NCBI GenBank assembly: GCA_949372635.1
Contig: CASIAB010000008.1
Location: forward strand, 62,001 to 126,000
Source of the DNA: an uncultured Pseudomonadales bacterium
GTDB taxonomy: Bacteria > Pseudomonadota > Gammaproteobacteria > Pseudomonadales > Pseudohongiellaceae
DNA: 64,000 nucleotides
Reading direction: 5' to 3'
The position numbers and the translations under genes are program-made. The stretch's first letter is position 1. Each line of letters opens with the position of its first letter. Shown piece after piece: positions 9,332 through 18,928 of the stretch. Under the pieces are notes generated by a model that was not told the DNA's origin, ran no database searches, and saw only the letters and a program-made list of their open reading frames with translations.

Positions 9332-12300
9332 ATGCGGTTTAGTGTAGAAAAGGGGCTAGATTTGTCGGTAGTATCATTCCAAAAATCAAGCAAAAATCCT
9401 TCAACGTCGGAGCCAGGACGCAGGTGGCTTCGCTTCGTTACTGCTGCGAGCCTATTCGATGGCCATGATGCTGCCATCAATATCATGCGTCGCATTCTAC
9501 AATCCAGTGGTGCCGAGGTCATTCACCTCGCCCACAATCGCTCGGTCCAAGAAATTGTAGACGCTGCCGTTCAAGAGGATGTTGATGCTATCGCGATAAG
9601 CTCTTATCAGGGCGGTCATATCGAATACTTCAAATACCTCGTAGATCGCCTCAGAGAATTGGATGCGACGCACATCAAAATCTTCGGTGGTGGTGGCGGT
9701 GTAATTATCCCAGCAGAGATTGAAGAGCTACACGCCTACGGCGTGAGCCGCGTCTATTCCCCTAATGATGGTCAGACTATCGGCTTACAAGGCATGATCG
9801 ACGACATGCTGCGGCGCTGCCATGATGAAGATGATCGTCCCACCGCTCCAAATCCAGCAAAGCTCAACACCGGCGATAGAATCACACTAACGCGCACAAT
9901 TACCGGCATCGAGAATGGCGAATACTCTGTTGAAGAATTAGCCACCCTTAAGGATAAAGCGGGCTCAGTCAAAGCCACACCTATTTTGGGCATAACGGGA
10001 ACTGGCGGTGCAGGCAAGTCATCGTCTACCGATGAGATCATCAGACGATTCAGGCAAGACAGCGGAGATTCGCTGACGATTGCAGTACTAGCAATCGACC
10101 CTACTAGAAAAAAGACAGGTGGCGCCTTGCTTGGCGATCGGATTCGCATGAACGCGATCGGAAACTCTAATATATTCATGCGCTCGATAGCCACACGAGA
10201 TGCTACCGTAGAAATTCCCGAGAGGTTGAGCGAGATTATCGCCGCTATTAAACTCTCCGGATTCGACCTCATCATTGTGGAGACCCCAGGCATCGGCCAG
10301 GGTGATGCAGGCATCGTTCCCTTTGTTGATACCTCTTTGTATGTCATGACGCCCGAATTCGGTGCGGCTAGCCAGCTGGAAAAAATCGACATGCTGGACT
10401 ATGCCGATATCTTTGCTATCAACAAGTTTGACCGAAAGGGAAGCGAGGACGCACTCAGGGACGTCTGCAAGCAAGTGCAGCGCAATCGCGAAGCCTTCGA
10501 TCAAATGCCCGATAAGATGCCCGTATTCGGCACCATTGCGTCCAAGTTCAATGATGACGGTATTACTGCGCTCTACCAAGCACTCGTTCCGCTATTGCGA
10601 GAGAAAGGATTGCCAAACTATGCTCAGTCTATCGAGCCACTGGACACTAAAAAGTCGACACAAACCACACTAATTATCCCAGCCGGCCAACAGCGCTATC
10701 TGGCGGAGATTGCTGAAGTCGTGCGTGAATACCATGAACAGGTGCAGACTCAGTCACAACTCGCTCGCGAGAGGCAGCAACTCACCGCCAGTAAAACCAT
10801 GTTGGATACCGCAGACAAAGACAGCTCCGAGCTTAATGAGCTCATAGCACTTAAAGACAACGCTATGGATAGTTCGGCGAAGCGGTTATTGGATGCCTGG
10901 CCACAATTAAAAAAAGACTACTCCGCTGAAGAGTATGTCGTAAAGGTTAGAGACAGAGAGGTCTGCACCGCACTCACACGTACATCGCTCTCTGGCACAA
11001 AGATTCCTCGAGTAGCCCTACCCAACTACAAAGATCACGGCGAGTTATTAAAGTGGCTGCTTTTGGAAAATGTTCCCGGACGCTTTCCCTTCACTGCTGG
11101 CGTATTTCAATTTAAGCGTGAATCAGAAGACCCAACACGTATGTTCGCTGGCGAAGGAGATGCATTTCGCACTAATCGACGCTTCAAGCAACTCTCCGAA
11201 CACTCCCAAGCCAAGCGGCTCTCCACAGCATTCGATTCGGTGACGCTGTATGGTTTCGATCCAGCGATACAGCCGGACATCTATGGCAAGGTAGGTAACT
11301 CCGGCGTCTCTATCGCCACGCTCGATGACATGAAGGAACTCTATAGCGGCTTTGATCTATGCAGCCCTACAACATCCGTGTCGATGACAATAAACGGGCC
11401 CGCGCCAACGATACTCGCAATGTATATGAATGCTGCGATAGATCAGCAGGTCGAAACGTTTAAGGGCGCGAACGATGCTGCACCGACTGCCGAGGAATAC
11501 GAGTCACTAAAAGCGCGTGCACTTGAAAATGTTCGCGGCACTGTTCAAGCGGACATATTAAAAGAGGATCAAGGCCAGAACACTTGCATCTTCTCGACTG
11601 AATTTAGCCTCAAGTTAATGGGCGATATTCAAGAGTATTTCACAGCCAATAAAATTCGCAATTTCTATTCTGTTTCAATCTCGGGATATCACATTGCCGA
11701 AGCCGGTGCGAATCCAATCTCACAACTCGCATTCACGCTTTCTAATGGCTTCACCTTCGTAGAGGCATATATCGCTCGCGGAATGAAAGTAGATGACTTC
11801 GCGCATAATTTATCCTTCTTCTTCTCTAACGGTATGGATCCGGAATACACGGTCTTGGGCCGAGTTGCTCGTCGTATCTGGGCTACAGCCATGCGATTTA
11901 AATATGGCGCTAGCGAGCGCAGCCAAAAACTCAAATACCACATACAAACATCAGGCAGGTCCTTGCATGCACAGGAGATGTCATTTAATGATATTCGAAC
12001 AACGCTACAGGCATTGATCGCGGTCTATGACAACTGCAACAGCTTACACACGAACGCATATGACGAGGCGGTAACCACACCTACTAAGGAGTCGGTACGC
12101 AGGGCGATGGCTATACAGCTAATCATCAACAAAGAATGGGGTTTGGCTGTCAACGAAAACTCGAGTCAGGGCTCGTTCATTATTGATGAATTAACGGATC
12201 TCTTAGAGGAAGCCGTGCTTCAGGAATTTGAACGCATTTCCGAACGCGGCGGAGTTTTAGGCGCTATGGAAACTGGCTATCAGCGCGGCAAGATTCAGGA

Positions 12301-12631
12301 CGAGTCCATGTACTACGAGCATCGAAAACATGATGGCAGCCTGCCCTTGATTGGGGTTAATACTTTTTTGAACCCAGAGCCTGAAGCGGCATTAGAAATC
12401 GAATTGGCACGCTCGACCGAAACTGAGAAGCAAAGTCAGATAAACCGCTTGGCGGCATTCAAATCCAGGAACGCCGCGCGTTCTATTGAGGCCTTAGAGC
12501 GACTGCGGCGCGCCGCTATCAATAACGAGAATGTCTTTGAAGAACTGATGCACGCGGTGCGCTACTGCAGCCTGGGTCAGATAACAGACACGTTCTTCGA
12601 AGTGGGGGGGCAGTACCGCAGAAACATGTAA
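9332..12631 (+). CDS. icmF: Fused isobutyryl-CoA mutase IcmF (B12-binding, G-protein chaperone and mutase domains)
   Basis: This 1099-residue protein has the full IcmF architecture. The N-terminal cobalamin-binding Rossmann domain (about 30-165) carries DGHDAA, with H as lower axial ligand, plus ISSYQGG and GGGGG. The MeaI-like GTPase starts with the P-loop at 220-231 ([12 protein letters not shown]) and has NKFD. The C-terminal TIM-barrel mutase has FPFTAGVF and [11 protein letters not shown]. At the position where methylmalonyl-CoA mutase has RNT this protein has QNT (in DQGQNTC), the established mark of isobutyryl-/isovaleryl-CoA mutase. It interconverts isobutyryl-CoA and n-butyryl-CoA with adenosylcobalamin. 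The ATG at 9332 has AGAGGA upstream and gives about 20 residues more than typical family members, so a later start is possible. Confidence 0.95.
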   Translation: MRFSVEKGLDLSVVSFQKSSKNPSTSEPGRRWLRFVTAASLFDGHDAAINIMRRILQSSGAEVIHLAHNRSVQEIVDAAVQEDVDAIAISSYQGGHIEYFKYLVDRLRELDATHIKIFGGGGGVIIPAEIEELHAYGVSRVYSPNDGQTIGLQGMIDDMLRRCHDEDDRPTAPNPAKLNTGDRITLTRTITGIENGEYSVEELATLKDKAGSVKATPILGITGTGGAGKSSSTDEIIRRFRQDSGDSLTIAVLAIDPTRKKTGGALLGDRIRMNAIGNSNIFMRSIATRDATVEIPERLSEIIAAIKLSGFDLIIVETPGIGQGDAGIVPFVDTSLYVMTPEFGAASQLEKIDMLDYADIFAINKFDRKGSEDALRDVCKQVQRNREAFDQMPDKMPVFGTIASKFNDDGITALYQALVPLLREKGLPNYAQSIEPLDTKKSTQTTLIIPAGQQRYLAEIAEVVREYHEQVQTQSQLARERQQLTASKTMLDTADKDSSELNELIALKDNAMDSSAKRLLDAWPQLKKDYSAEEYVVKVRDREVCTALTRTSLSGTKIPRVALPNYKDHGELLKWLLLENVPGRFPFTAGVFQFKRESEDPTRMFAGEGDAFRTNRRFKQLSEHSQAKRLSTAFDSVTLYGFDPAIQPDIYGKVGNSGVSIATLDDMKELYSGFDLCSPTTSVSMTINGPAPTILAMYMNAAIDQQVETFKGANDAAPTAEEYESLKARALENVRGTVQADILKEDQGQNTCIFSTEFSLKLMGDIQEYFTANKIRNFYSVSISGYHIAEAGANPISQLAFTLSNGFTFVEAYIARGMKVDDFAHNLSFFFSNGMDPEYTVLGRVARRIWATAMRFKYGASERSQKLKYHIQTSGRSLHAQEMSFNDIRTTLQALIAVYDNCNSLHTNAYDEAVTTPTKESVRRAMAIQLIINKEWGLAVNENSSQGSFIIDELTDLLEEAVLQEFERISERGGVLGAMETGYQRGKIQDESMYYEHRKHDGSLPLIGVNTFLNPEPEAALEIELARSTETEKQSQINRLAAFKSRNAARSIEALERLRRAAINNENVFEELMHAVRYCSLGQITDTFFEVGGQYRRNM

Positions 12632-12660
12632 GCTCTCAATTTAAATTCGCAGAAAGAAGC

Positions 12661-13045
12661 TTAAGAAGCGGGCTTCCTAAACTTCATAGCCACTGTGTCA
12701 GTTTCTCCCCGTACACTTGGATCGCTCATCGGCGTGTTGCGGTCATCACCTTGATTACGCAAGAAGTCTGACTCAGCGACAAATTCGAATCCAGCAGAAA
12801 TTAGATCACTACGAATAGTGCCCGGAGCGATCCTGTGCAATGTATTGGCAACATTCACACTAACGCCAGATCCGGCGGAATGATTCACGACACCTAAGAA
12901 GCCCCCTGATTTTAGAAATCAGTAGAACCTCTCAACAAAATCAGCGACATCGATGGCAGGCCAACTAGCCTCTTCATAATACAAGTCGCGGAAGCCCCGA
13001 ACGAACACAGCGGTATTGTGGTCTAGGCGCTGCGCTGACCTGAGG
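12661..13045 (-). pseudogene. 3' remnant of a COG4798-like SAM-dependent methyltransferase, with in-frame stop
   Basis: Two same-frame minus-strand segments separated by a single TGA (12919-12921) read as one protein tail. The first part ends FVERFY; the second starts FLKSGGFLGVVNHSAG and contains TLHRI, FVAESDFLRN and DPSVRGETD. This is the conserved C-terminal half of a secreted predicted-methyltransferase family (COG4798). The N-terminal half with the SAM-binding motif is absent: upstream lies the terminator of the next operon. Both truncation and an internal stop make it a pseudogene. Left boundary is the TAA at 12661; the right boundary is approximate. Confidence 0.7.
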
Positions 13046-13086
13046 TGTAGCAAACAGTTTAAGCAAGGGCTAGAAATTCCACCCAC

Positions 13087-13108
13087 AAAAAAAGGCGGTA
13101 TAACCGCC
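13087..13108 (-). terminator. Rho-independent terminator of the secreted cytochrome/copper operon
   Basis: A GGCGGT/ACCGCC 6-bp stem with a 3-nt loop (13094-13108) is followed on the minus strand by seven T (complement of 13087-13093). It lies about 40 nt beyond the stop of the gene ending at 13147. The left side also has a short T run, so weak bidirectional action is possible. Confidence 0.85.
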
Positions 13109-13146
13109 CTTTTGAGATTAGCATTCATTGAAATATTAACCGAATG

Positions 13147-14136
13147 CTACTCAGTCACGTTTACCGTGATATAAGCATCGTCATAGAGACCGCCGTCATC
13201 GGCCCGTCCCCATAGAACGTAGGTTCCAGGCTCATCGAAAGTCACTTCCACATCATGCATTCCATCTTCCGGGGTTTTTGGCGGCATCCACAGGGTTCCC
13301 CAGGGAGAATGTGCTCCAGCACGAGTATCCTCCCATGGCTTAGCTTGCTGAGGGCTGAACTGAACATCACCTGCTCCGCGGTAAACATTCCATGACAGGA
13401 ACAATCCGTTTATTTTTTGGACCGTTACCTTTATTGGCGGCGACATCAACAGGCGTTGGCGAACATTTTCTTCAGTTACAAAAGCAACCGCAAGAGGACC
13501 GCCGACAAATTCCGCAAACTCTCTCGCTTGCTCCACTGGATCGGTAGGAGTAGGAATGCCGTCGTCAGCAACATGAGTACGCAAAGCCATAGCCTGGCCC
13601 ACTCTTACTGTGCGGATATCATCACCTTGAACCGTAGTTACCGGCGGAAGATTCGCGCGTGATTCAGGGCTACTAGTTCCAGCACCAAGAGAGCCCGTCT
13701 CAGATGCAATCACCATATTGTCGACCAAGTAATCGTCCTTCAATGTTCCGTAGGCTTTACGATCAACTCCATTCACACTTAGTGTCCATACCAGCTCACG
13801 ATCACCCCAATCGGAAGGAACCTGAACTTCGAAGGTAAAGCGATTTCGGCGCGGAAGAAAGTGAGTCGGCTGGCCACGATCAGCTTCGCCCGGAGAAAAC
13901 ATATTGTTTTCACCAACATCGACATTTGGCTCCTCTTCCCAGTTCTCGTTCATGTAACCGAACATCATATTGAATGTGCCATCTTCATTTGGCCGCCAAC
14001 CTTCAAATGCCGGTTCGATGTGCTGCCCGCTACGGTAAGTGTCAGCGGAAGCTAATGGTGATAAAATTACAGCACTTAGCGCGACCACGAAAAATCTTAA
14101 GGCTTTGATCGCGCTTCCTAATTTTAAACTTTGCAT
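13147..14136 (-). CDS. Secreted protein of unknown function, partner of the cytochrome c/copper protein
   Basis: A 329-residue protein with a clear signal peptide cleaved near SPLASA, so periplasmic or surface located. The mature part is rich in beta-sheet-type sequence. It closes with a segment resembling an Ig-like or blue-copper-like beta sandwich (DVEVTFDEPGTYVLWGRADDGG). I do not recognise a named family. Its start is 2 nt after the stop of the upstream heme/copper gene, so the two are co-transcribed and probably translationally coupled, which argues for a shared function such as substrate binding or an accessory subunit. A terminator follows. Confidence 0.75.
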   Translation of the reverse strand: MQSLKLGSAIKALRFFVVALSAVILSPLASADTYRSGQHIEPAFEGWRPNEDGTFNMMFGYMNENWEEEPNVDVGENNMFSPGEADRGQPTHFLPRRNRFTFEVQVPSDWGDRELVWTLSVNGVDRKAYGTLKDDYLVDNMVIASETGSLGAGTSSPESRANLPPVTTVQGDDIRTVRVGQAMALRTHVADDGIPTPTDPVEQAREFAEFVGGPLAVAFVTEENVRQRLLMSPPIKVTVQKINGLFLSWNVYRGAGDVQFSPQQAKPWEDTRAGAHSPWGTLWMPPKTPEDGMHDVEVTFDEPGTYVLWGRADDGGLYDDAYITVNVTE

Positions 14137-14138
14137 AT

Positions 14139-15606
14139 CTAATTTGTCCCCTGCAATGCTACTTCATTACTTATTTCATCTGTGGAATTTACCGGCGCAA
14201 CAAGTGGCGCCAAACATAATGGACAACCAATCACATGATCGTTTGGTCCAAGATTTAGTGTCTGACGTCGATTTTCCATTTCTTCAAAAAATTGCTCGTC
14301 ATCCATTTTTACCCGCATACCCAAATCGATAAACATATTGGTTACAGATCGGTTACCAGATCCCTGCCAGTTTCTTGGGTCAGGGACATTGGGATTGGTT
14401 TCAGTATTATTCATGTAACCAACAATATGGAGAATAGTCCCCTTCGGCAACAGAGGCTGCGCATCGTTTTCATACGCATAGCCACGGACCCAGTTATGGT
14501 CATAACCAACACAGGAAAGTGTCTCTACTGTATAGCCCCATATCGCTTCAAGGCACATGCGCTCGCCAGGGGCATGCAGATGTGGCTCGAATGTAATGAT
14601 TTTGAGGTGGTCTTGGAGAACGGTATAGGCATGTAGTTCCTGAGCGTCTTCGTTGCCCGCAATACTAATGTCTACGCCATTACCCAAGCCTAGACTAACT
14701 CGCTCGTACTTTGGCTCGTAGCCAACCGGATGAAAACGGAACCCAACTTCCAAATGCGCTGTAGTGTCTTTACCGTTGGAATGCATATGAACAGAATCAG
14801 AGACGAGGAAGGTACCCGCTTTGAGTAGGCGTCCGCCATCCACATCGAAAATGTCTGCGTTGCGCCCTACTTCATGCACTGGCCAGCCGGTTGCAGTCTC
14901 TGCGATACGCTGCCCATTTTCGTCTATCTCGGCCGTTGACCAGATCATGTGATGGAATATGTACCTGCCGCCAACGGTGTCTCGACCTGTACCGGCACTG
15001 TTGTTCACATCGTTGACTTCAACAATTTCCACAGACTTCACATAGCGATCTTGTTCTATAGGGATAGCTATTCTATCAATCTCACCCCACCAATCAGGAG
15101 TGCCTGCTAATTTGGTTACATCGTTTGTGCTGACAACGAGATCGGGTTGACCTGCCGTCCACTTAAGATCATCGCTGAAGGCTAGAGCTTCAGGCGCATC
15201 TGCTGGATCACCCTTCGGCGTTCCACTTCGTGCCCAGGCTGAGATAGCGGCAAGCTCTGCATCGCTCAATGACGGGTCGAATTTGAAGTCCTGAATACCA
15301 ATGTCCTTCTCCATATACCATGGCGGCATCGCTCCGGCTCTATCACGCAGTGCAGTCTTGTATTCTATCAGTCCAGCGAAAGGTGCTACTTCGTCGTATG
15401 ACACGAGCGGCATAGGGCCGACACCCCCGGAGCGATGACAATTCTGACAGCTGCGCTGCAAAATTGGTTCGATATCCTTATGGAATGTGACTTCATCCGA
15501 CTGGGCATTTGCCAGAGTCGGTAGAAGACAAGACGGATAAAACAGCGATAGCTTGTGATAGCTTCACCAAATTGCGAAGTATTGATCGGTAGCTTGTAAT
15601 TAACAC
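14139..15606 (-). CDS. Cytochrome c / type II copper monooxygenase-like fusion protein, frameshifted in the signal peptide
   Basis: The mature protein is continuous from about 15500 to the stop at 14139. It opens with a cytochrome c domain (heme motif CQNCH, bases 15435-15449). A C-terminal region follows with metal-ligand clusters typical of copper type II ascorbate-dependent monooxygenase-like proteins: HHM in YIFHHMIWS, HMH in DSVHMHSNG, and HLH with a later Met in EPHLHAPGERM. Translation should begin at GTG 15606, with GGAGGG 7 nt upstream, giving a good signal-peptide start. That frame stops at TGA 15493-15495. The cytochrome frame has an upstream TGA at 15564-15566 and no ATG or GTG. 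A +1 shift between these stops is needed to join them. Either the gene is newly inactivated, the base call is wrong, or frameshifting occurs. Oxidative chemistry on an unknown substrate is inferred. Confidence 0.7.
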
Positions 15607-15915
15607 TAGCGGACCCTCCATTTAATGATTCTTTAGCCTGTCCTACCCGAGCGGGCGGACAAGTCTCATGTGGCCGCCAAGAGCAGCCTTGAAGACCAGT
15701 TCATTGACAGGAGAATTGAACCAAATTTAGCACAGACTGTCTTGTGAATTCTGAACTATTCTTGGCGAATTTTGGAATAAAAGTTGCTGCCTTGAGAAAC
15801 AAACATCCTGAAACGATTAACATTTCTTAGCGTTTCGACACTTTACGCGATTTTTAGCACCATACTTGGGAATTTTACTGAACTTAGACGCTAGTACCGT
15901 TCATTTCGCAACTAA

Positions 15916-16205
15916 ACTCGGACCAATCTTGCTATTGCCGACCTAGCGAAGAGCTTGTCTATTCAGGGATGTAGATTGCGACGGCTAATCAATAAACAAC
16001 TGGAGTTTAGATAATTCAATTAATTCTTGAATAATTATCGAATCGAGGATGCATGTACACGACTGTGTGCTACCAATACGCCGATATCTACGATAACTCT
16101 GGACGCTATGGATACGCATCATCATCTGTCTTCAACAAGGCATTCAAGGACCGGTACAAAGTGACTCCTTCTAAGTTTCGGACCAGCGAGCACTCGACTA
16201 CCTAG
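15916..16205 (+). pseudogene. Decayed AraC-family transcription regulator, C-terminal DNA-binding domain
   Basis: Plus-strand codons from about 15916 encode the first half of an AraC-type HTH domain (IADLAKSLSI, LRRLINKQLEF, FLNNYRIEDAC), interrupted by TAA at 16012-16014 and at 16021-16023. A frame change near 16105 leads into the second helix-turn-helix (YGYASSSVFNKAFK, then VTPSKFR), ending at TAG 16203-16205. Both halves match the conserved order and spacing of the family, so the reading is firm despite the lesions. The N-terminal sensor part is not recognisable upstream. It may once have regulated the adjacent operon. Confidence 0.8.
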
Positions 16206-16244
16206 ATTTTGGACTGCGAACCTATGCTTAGCAGATTATTCATA

Positions 16245-16293
16245 GTTTAGAACGAAAAAGCCCGAGCAATGCTCGGGCTTTTTCGTTCTAAAC
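16245..16293 (-). terminator. pnp terminator: 23-bp perfect inverted repeat
   Basis: Arms 16245-16267 and 16271-16293 are exact reverse complements with a 3-nt AAT loop. The core AAAAAGCCCGAGC/GCTCGGGCTTTTT is a standard bidirectional intrinsic terminator; the outer ten base pairs extend it far beyond the usual length. It starts 12 nt after the pnp stop codon. Confidence 0.92.
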
Positions 16294-16304
16294 AGTAGAG
16301 AGAA

Positions 16305-18416
16305 TTAAGCTACGTGTGCAGCTCTTTCCTCTTCACTGATTTCCTTGATGCTCAGCTTGATACGGCCTCTAGCATCCGTGTCTAGAACCTTAACTAGAAC
16401 GTCCTGACCCTCTTCTAGATGCTCGTTTACATTCTCTACACGCTCTTGCGAGATTTGAGAGATGTGAACCAAGCCATCTTTGCCCGGCAAGATTGTAACG
16501 AACGCGCCGAAGTCGACGATTCTCGCTACCTTACCATTATAAATCCTGCCTACTTCGGCTTCTGCTGTAATGGCATTAACCATCTCGAGTGCAGCATCGC
16601 GAGAGTCAGCGTCTTCGCCGTAAATGCGAACGTTACCATCGTCATCGATATCAACTGATGCGCCAGTCTCTTCAGTAATGCCGCGGATAACTGCACCGCC
16701 CTTACCGATAACGTCGCGAATCTTGTCTGTATCGATCTTGATCATCGCCATAGCAGGCGCGTTATCAGAAACCGTTTCTCTAGCAGTTGAGATGACTTTA
16801 TTCATCTCATCAAGAATATGATTTCTAGCTGTATGAGCCTGCTCGAGAGCAATCTCCATGATCTCTTCGGTAATACCCTGAATTTTAATGTCCATCTGCA
16901 GAGCAGTAATACCAGCGGCTGTTCCCGCAACTTTGAAGTCCATATCGCCAAGATGATCTTCATCACCAAGGATATCTGTTAGGACTGCGAAACGCTCGCC
17001 TTCCTTGATAAGGCCCATTGCAATACCGGCAACTGGAGCTGTAATTGGAACACCAGCATCCATCATTGCTAAGCTGCTTCCGCAGACACTCGCCATGGAG
17101 CTTGAACCATTAGACTCGGTGATTTCTGAAACGACCCGAATCGCGTACGGGAATTCTTCCTCGGGAGGCATAACAGCAGCAACGCCACGTCTAGCAAGAC
17201 GACCATGGCCAATCTCACGCCGCTTCGGGCCGCTCATGAAACCAGTCTCACCCACTGAATAAGGAGGGAAGTTATAGTGCAACATGAATGGATCTTTTCT
17301 CGAACCCTGAAGGTCTTCGATGAGCTGCGAATCACGCAACGCGCCGAGTGTAGTTACAACCAAGGCCTGTGTTTCACCACGAGTGAACAAAGCAGAACCG
17401 TGAGCCTTAGGAAGGACTCCAGTTTCAACTTCGATTGCGCGTACAGTTGTAGTATCTCGACCATCGATACGTGGATTACCATCTAATACTCGGTTACGTA
17501 CAGTGCTTTTCTCCAGCTTAGCAAAAACATCTTTTACTTCGTCGGAGCTAATACCTGACTCATCGCTAGCTAGTTGCTCAACAGCCTGTGTCTTCAACGC
17601 ACCAAGAGCTTCTTGACGAGCCATCTTGTCAGAAACTTGATAAGCCTCGGTAACGCCAGCTCCAACTTGGGCTGCAACGGCGGCAGTCAACTCTTCATTG
17701 GCTACTTCAGGTTGCCAATCCCATGCTGGCTTGCCAATTTCGGCCTTAAGCTCAGCGATAGAGTCGACAATAACTTGCATCTCTTGATGCGCATACAAAA
17801 CCGCGCCTAGCATTTGATCTTCGCTTAGTTGCTTCGCCTCAGACTCAACCATTAGAACCGCTGATTTTGTGCCTGCCACGACCATGTCCAGCTGCGATGT
17901 TGTAAGCTCTGTATTAGTAGGATTCAAGAAATAGCCAGTCTCATCAGTGTAGCCTACGCGTGCAGCACCAATTGGCTCTGCGAAAGGTATGCCAGAAATA
18001 GACAAGGCCGCTGAAGCACCTATTAAGCCTGCTATATCTGCCTGCTCATCTTTGTCAGCAGAAACTACCGTACAAATTACCTGCACTTCGTTCATGAAGC
18101 CCTTCGGGAACAATGGACGAATCGGGCGATCGATAAGACGCGATGTTAAGGTCTCATTTTCAGTTGGTCTGCCTTCGCGCTTGAAGAATCCTCCAGGAAT
18201 CTTGCCTACAGCGTAGGTTTTTTCCTGATAATTAACCGTCAACGGGAAAAAAGCCGCGCCAGGGTTGGCTTTCTTTCGGCCCACTACAGTCGCAAGTACC
18301 GTAGTATTTCCAATAGTTACGACAACAGATCCTGTTGCCTGTCTCGCTACTTTACCGGTTTCCAGAGTGACCGTCTTGCCACCAAATTGAAACGTCTTAG
18401 TTACTGGGTTAAACAT
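16305..18416 (-). CDS. pnp: Polyribonucleotide nucleotidyltransferase (PNPase)
   Basis: This 703-residue protein degrades RNA 3'-to-5' using phosphate and is a degradosome and cold-response component. It has the normal domain order: RNase PH domain 1 (about 10-140), a helical linker, RNase PH domain 2 (about 320-460), a KH domain with [12 protein letters not shown], and a C-terminal S1 domain ([18 protein letters not shown]). It is the last gene of the rimP-nusA-infB-rbfA-truB-rpsO-pnp run, 98 nt after rpsO with a hairpin in the gap, and ends at a strong terminator. Confidence 0.98.
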   Translation of the reverse strand: MFNPVTKTFQFGGKTVTLETGKVARQATGSVVVTIGNTTVLATVVGRKKANPGAAFFPLTVNYQEKTYAVGKIPGGFFKREGRPTENETLTSRLIDRPIRPLFPKGFMNEVQVICTVVSADKDEQADIAGLIGASAALSISGIPFAEPIGAARVGYTDETGYFLNPTNTELTTSQLDMVVAGTKSAVLMVESEAKQLSEDQMLGAVLYAHQEMQVIVDSIAELKAEIGKPAWDWQPEVANEELTAAVAAQVGAGVTEAYQVSDKMARQEALGALKTQAVEQLASDESGISSDEVKDVFAKLEKSTVRNRVLDGNPRIDGRDTTTVRAIEVETGVLPKAHGSALFTRGETQALVVTTLGALRDSQLIEDLQGSRKDPFMLHYNFPPYSVGETGFMSGPKRREIGHGRLARRGVAAVMPPEEEFPYAIRVVSEITESNGSSSMASVCGSSLAMMDAGVPITAPVAGIAMGLIKEGERFAVLTDILGDEDHLGDMDFKVAGTAAGITALQMDIKIQGITEEIMEIALEQAHTARNHILDEMNKVISTARETVSDNAPAMAMIKIDTDKIRDVIGKGGAVIRGITEETGASVDIDDDGNVRIYGEDADSRDAALEMVNAITAEAEVGRIYNGKVARIVDFGAFVTILPGKDGLVHISQISQERVENVNEHLEEGQDVLVKVLDTDARGRIKLSIKEISEEERAAHVA

Positions 18417-18442
18417 AATATTTTCCCTAATTATTTAATTAA

Positions 18443-18471
18443 GCGCAGAGCCAACTCATCAGGCTCTACGC
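18443..18471 (-). promoter_or_regulatory. rpsO-pnp intergenic hairpin (candidate RNase processing/autoregulation site)
   Basis: In minus-strand RNA the segment folds as a 10-bp stem (GCGUAGAGCC with GGCUCUGCGC, one U-G wobble) with a 9-nt loop. No T run follows, so it is not an intrinsic terminator. It lies 27 nt before the pnp ATG. In Escherichia coli the equivalent pnp leader hairpin is cleaved by RNase III and mediates PNPase autoregulation; the same role here is inferred from position only. Confidence 0.5.
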
Positions 18472-18514
18472 AGATATTTACGATTGATAGTCACCGACAA
18501 AGTTAAATAAACAA

Positions 18515-18784
18515 TTAACGACGTAGTCCAAGTCGCTTGATCAAAGTCGCATAACGTTCTAAATTTTTGCGCTTCAAGTAGTCAAGCAATTTCCTGCGAC
18601 TGTTCACCATTCGGATGAGTCCACGGCGGGAGTGATGGTCGTGAATGTGCTCTTTGAAATGCAATTGCAGTTCATTGATGTTTGCTGTCAGCAAAGCCAC
18701 TTGCACTTCGGGTGAGCCTGTATCACCTTCGCTCTGCGCGTAGTCTTTGATGATTGTGTCTTTCTGTTCAGCTGATAAAGCCAT
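18515..18784 (-). CDS. rpsO: 30S ribosomal protein S15
   Basis: At 89 residues this is the standard S15 length. It contains the conserved [18 protein letters not shown] and [24 protein letters not shown] segments that bind 16S rRNA helix 22 and the central junction. A GGAG ribosome site precedes the ATG by about 8 nt. It sits between truB and pnp, as is normal in Gammaproteobacteria. Confidence 0.98.
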   Translation of the reverse strand: MALSAEQKDTIIKDYAQSEGDTGSPEVQVALLTANINELQLHFKEHIHDHHSRRGLIRMVNSRRKLLDYLKRKNLERYATLIKRLGLRR

Positions 18785-18812
18785 TTTCTATCTCCTAATA
18801 TGCAGTTAATAA

Positions 18813-18833
18813 GGTCGCTGAAAAAGCGCGACC
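18813..18833 (-). promoter_or_regulatory. rpsO leader hairpin
   Basis: GGTCGC (18813-18818) pairs perfectly with GCGACC (18828-18833) across a 9-nt loop, 29-49 nt upstream of the rpsO ATG. S15 represses its own translation in many bacteria by binding a structured leader at this position. The hairpin is seen directly; the autoregulatory role is inferred. Confidence 0.35.
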
Positions 18834-18928
18834 GCAACTTCCATTTAAATTCAGAATAACCACGCATATTAGTAGTTACCTGATGCTTTCCTTGTTGAAT
18901 TCTTAGCTTAGCATTGAACACACTGCAC

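Noticed and set aside
9772-10392. 206-codon minus-strand ORF inside icmF
   Set aside because: Antisense to the conserved GTPase domain; length reflects codon bias of the plus-strand gene.
12919-13128. 69-codon ORF starting MNANLKRAVIPPFF
   Set aside because: Its first part is translated terminator sequence; only the last ~35 codons are real and belong to the methyltransferase remnant.
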